Assembly (NCBI GenBank): GCA_039968605.1
Contig: JBDVPM010000008.1
Coordinates: 620,001 to 684,000, forward strand
Reading direction: 5' to 3'
Source of the DNA: Alteripontixanthobacter sp.
GTDB lineage: Bacteria > Pseudomonadota > Alphaproteobacteria > Sphingomonadales > Sphingomonadaceae
Length of the DNA stretch: 64,000 nt
The translations under genes were made by a program, and so were the position numbers. Under the pieces are notes generated by a model. It ran no database searches. It was not told the origin of the DNA and was given only the letters and a program-made list of their open reading frames with translations. Of the stretch, positions 62,736 to 64,000 are shown one piece after another (positions within the stretch are counted from its first letter, which is position 1; every line of letters begins with the position of its first letter).

Positions 62736-64000
62736 TCAAAATCCCTCGATTTCCATCACCAGCGGCACGCTGCGCAGGTGTTGGCGGCCGATCACAGGGC
62801 CATTATTGGTGTCAAAATGCAGTTCGAAACTGTCGCCGTTTGTCGGTGAAGAAAAGCTGGCTGGCGCGGCCAGCAGGGCTCGGGTGGAATTGCGGGTTCG
62901 CCGCACCACCTCAAACCTGCGGCCATCGACAACCGCATGGCTCAGCCGGCAGCGATCCACCCATTCTATGTCGCCCTGAACAATCGCAGCCTTGCGATCG
63001 AGCGGTTCCAGCGCATCGACCAACAGGGCAACCATATGCATGGCTCCGCCTGCGGTATCAGGCTGCCAGATCTGGAACAGGCGGGGTTGGCCATCGGGCA
63101 AACCCAGCGTCTCCAGCCCCATATCCGCCATGGCGATATCAAAATCGCGGTCGGATGGGCCCATGATATTGGCTGGCACTGATTTGCCCTGTTCGATCAC
63201 CAATTCAAGTGGTGGCGCCGGGCTGGCCTGGGACCCCGTGCCCATGCCTATTGCTTCCACCATTTCGCGCGGATTGGCATAGCGTGATGTGGTGAAGCGG
63301 CTGGCCTGTACGCGCAGCTTGTCCGTATGGTCTGCAGAAACGCGCGCCATCAGATCGCAATCATACATCACCTTCGGCTCAAGCGGATATGTGCCCGCCA
63401 TGGCGGTGCCGCCGGCAATCGGGTCCACGCCCGCAAGGCAGGGCGCGGCCTTGATCGCCACATCAATCCGCTGATCGAAATCAGACTGTAGTTCTTGTGG
63501 CAGGCCCACCTTCGAAACGACCCCAGGCAGCGGCGCGATCAGCGCGCTAATATCGCCGCCGGGCTGGGGCGGGGGATCGGTGCGCCGCACTTCAATTGAC
63601 AGCTCACGGCCATAAACTTCGAGTAGGTTGCCGATATGCGCTTGGCTGAAATAGAACACCACGGGATCATCGGTGAAATGAGCGATGGCGGCATTGGCCG
63701 GATCGGAACCCAGCAGATAGCGGTCGACGTCGCGCGGATCGAATATACATTCGTTCGGCCCATCCTGTATGACAGGCCCATCCGGAACGGTCGGAAGCAC
63801 CGTTTCGCTGGCGGTGGTAAAGAAGAAGCTATCGCTTGTACGGTTGCCGAAATTGCTGTCGATTGGAGTGGCCGGCGCGTTGTCGGCGTCGTCTTGCCCC
63901 TGCCATGCTTGCCACTCATATTCGATATCGATCCGGTATTCGCAATCCGGGTCAAGAAGGACGGGGCGCCCGTCGCCATTGGGATCGTTCGCCAGATCGG
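62736..64000 (-). CDS. Large protein of unknown function, 5' end outside the window
   Basis: The frame is open to the right edge, giving 421 visible residues; the start lies outside. The first visible part (CEYRIDIEYEWQAWQ, then SDSFFFTTASET) has the strand pattern of a bacterial Ig-like or fibronectin-like domain ending in F-x-T-A. The rest is mixed: DPVVFYFSQAHIGNLLEVYG, an alpha/beta central part, and a beta-rich end (LRSVPLVMEIEGF). Several cysteines are scattered without a metal-site pattern. An internal GTG at 63800 is not a credible start because the same fold continues upstream of it. It is the first visible gene of the operon and coupled to the next gene. Confidence 0.7.
   Translation of the reverse strand, partial: DLANDPNGDGRPVLLDPDCEYRIDIEYEWQAWQGQDDADNAPATPIDSNFGNRTSDSFFFTTASETVLPTVPDGPVIQDGPNECIFDPRDVDRYLLGSDPANAAIAHFTDDPVVFYFSQAHIGNLLEVYGRELSIEVRRTDPPPQPGGDISALIAPLPGVVSKVGLPQELQSDFDQRIDVAIKAAPCLAGVDPIAGGTAMAGTYPLEPKVMYDCDLMARVSADHTDKLRVQASRFTTSRYANPREMVEAIGMGTGSQASPAPPLELVIEQGKSVPANIMGPSDRDFDIAMADMGLETLGLPDGQPRLFQIWQPDTAGGAMHMVALLVDALEPLDRKAAIVQGDIEWVDRCRLSHAVVDGRRFEVVRRTRNSTRALLAAPASFSSPTNGDSFELHFDTNNGPVIGRQHLRSVPLVMEIEGF

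Noticed and set aside
1-64000. CRISPR arrays, rRNA genes, insertion sequences and transposases
   Set aside because: I looked for regularly spaced repeats, rRNA segments and transposase motifs on both strands and found none.

Overview
The window looks like chromosome of an alphaproteobacterium of the order Sphingomonadales, probably an Erythrobacter-like genus. This rests on the high GC, the dense packing, 5-aminolevulinate synthase (the C4 haem route), a class II DAHP synthase, a carboxyspermidine polyamine route with a fold-III ornithine decarboxylase behind what looks like a speF leader, and Flp-type pilins. Species identity cannot be read from the sequence alone. Almost all of the DNA is coding, no gap exceeds 300 bp, and overlaps of 1-10 bp and TTG/GTG starts are common. 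Layout, left to right: (1) 1-9.4 kb holds the end of an M16 peptidase, DAHP synthase, an ergothioneine operon (egtB-egtD plus an FAD oxidoreductase), a membrane-anchored retropepsin-like protease, a single-domain response regulator, a tyrosine phosphatase, thioredoxin reductase and two tandem MAPEG proteins. (2) 9.5-14.9 kb holds a threonine-dehydratase-like enzyme and a polyamine block: carboxy(nor)spermidine dehydrogenase, carboxy(nor)spermidine decarboxylase, a YbjN-like exported protein, and ornithine decarboxylase with a structured leader. Together these can turn ornithine into putrescine and then spermidine. (3) 14.9-21 kb (minus strand) holds a PAS-GGDEF-EAL-PilZ c-di-GMP protein, nitroreductase, TauD-type dioxygenase, hemA and murI. 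(4) 21-34.5 kb is mostly housekeeping: plsY, dprA, topA, lepB-rnc-era, pgi, a DEAD-box helicase and glutathione reductase. It is interrupted at 30.5-31.4 kb by an AT-rich gene with a PD-(D/E)XK nuclease motif that looks imported. (5) 34.5-47.3 kb is a propionyl-CoA to succinyl-CoA block: pccB, methylmalonyl-CoA epimerase, an enoyl-CoA hydratase family protein, methylmalonyl-CoA mutase and pccA. It also contains bioB, which makes the biotin that PccA carries, a MetY-like sulfhydrylase, a DUF3445 protein and several small unknown proteins. (6) 47.3-55.7 kb holds aroB-aroK, a proline-rich exported protein, a Xer recombinase, accA, an M48 lipoprotein protease, two Flp pilins and a MutT-like Nudix hydrolase. 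(7) 55.7-64 kb begins with tRNA-Arg(ACG) and its terminator. Beyond this is a minus-strand operon of three large proteins (1119, 1133 and more than 420 residues) that runs off the right edge. I recognise no named family for them. They lack visible signal peptides, contain beta-sandwich-like segments, and the first ends in a phospholipase-D-like half domain whose catalytic His and Lys are replaced. This operon is the best candidate here for an undescribed system.
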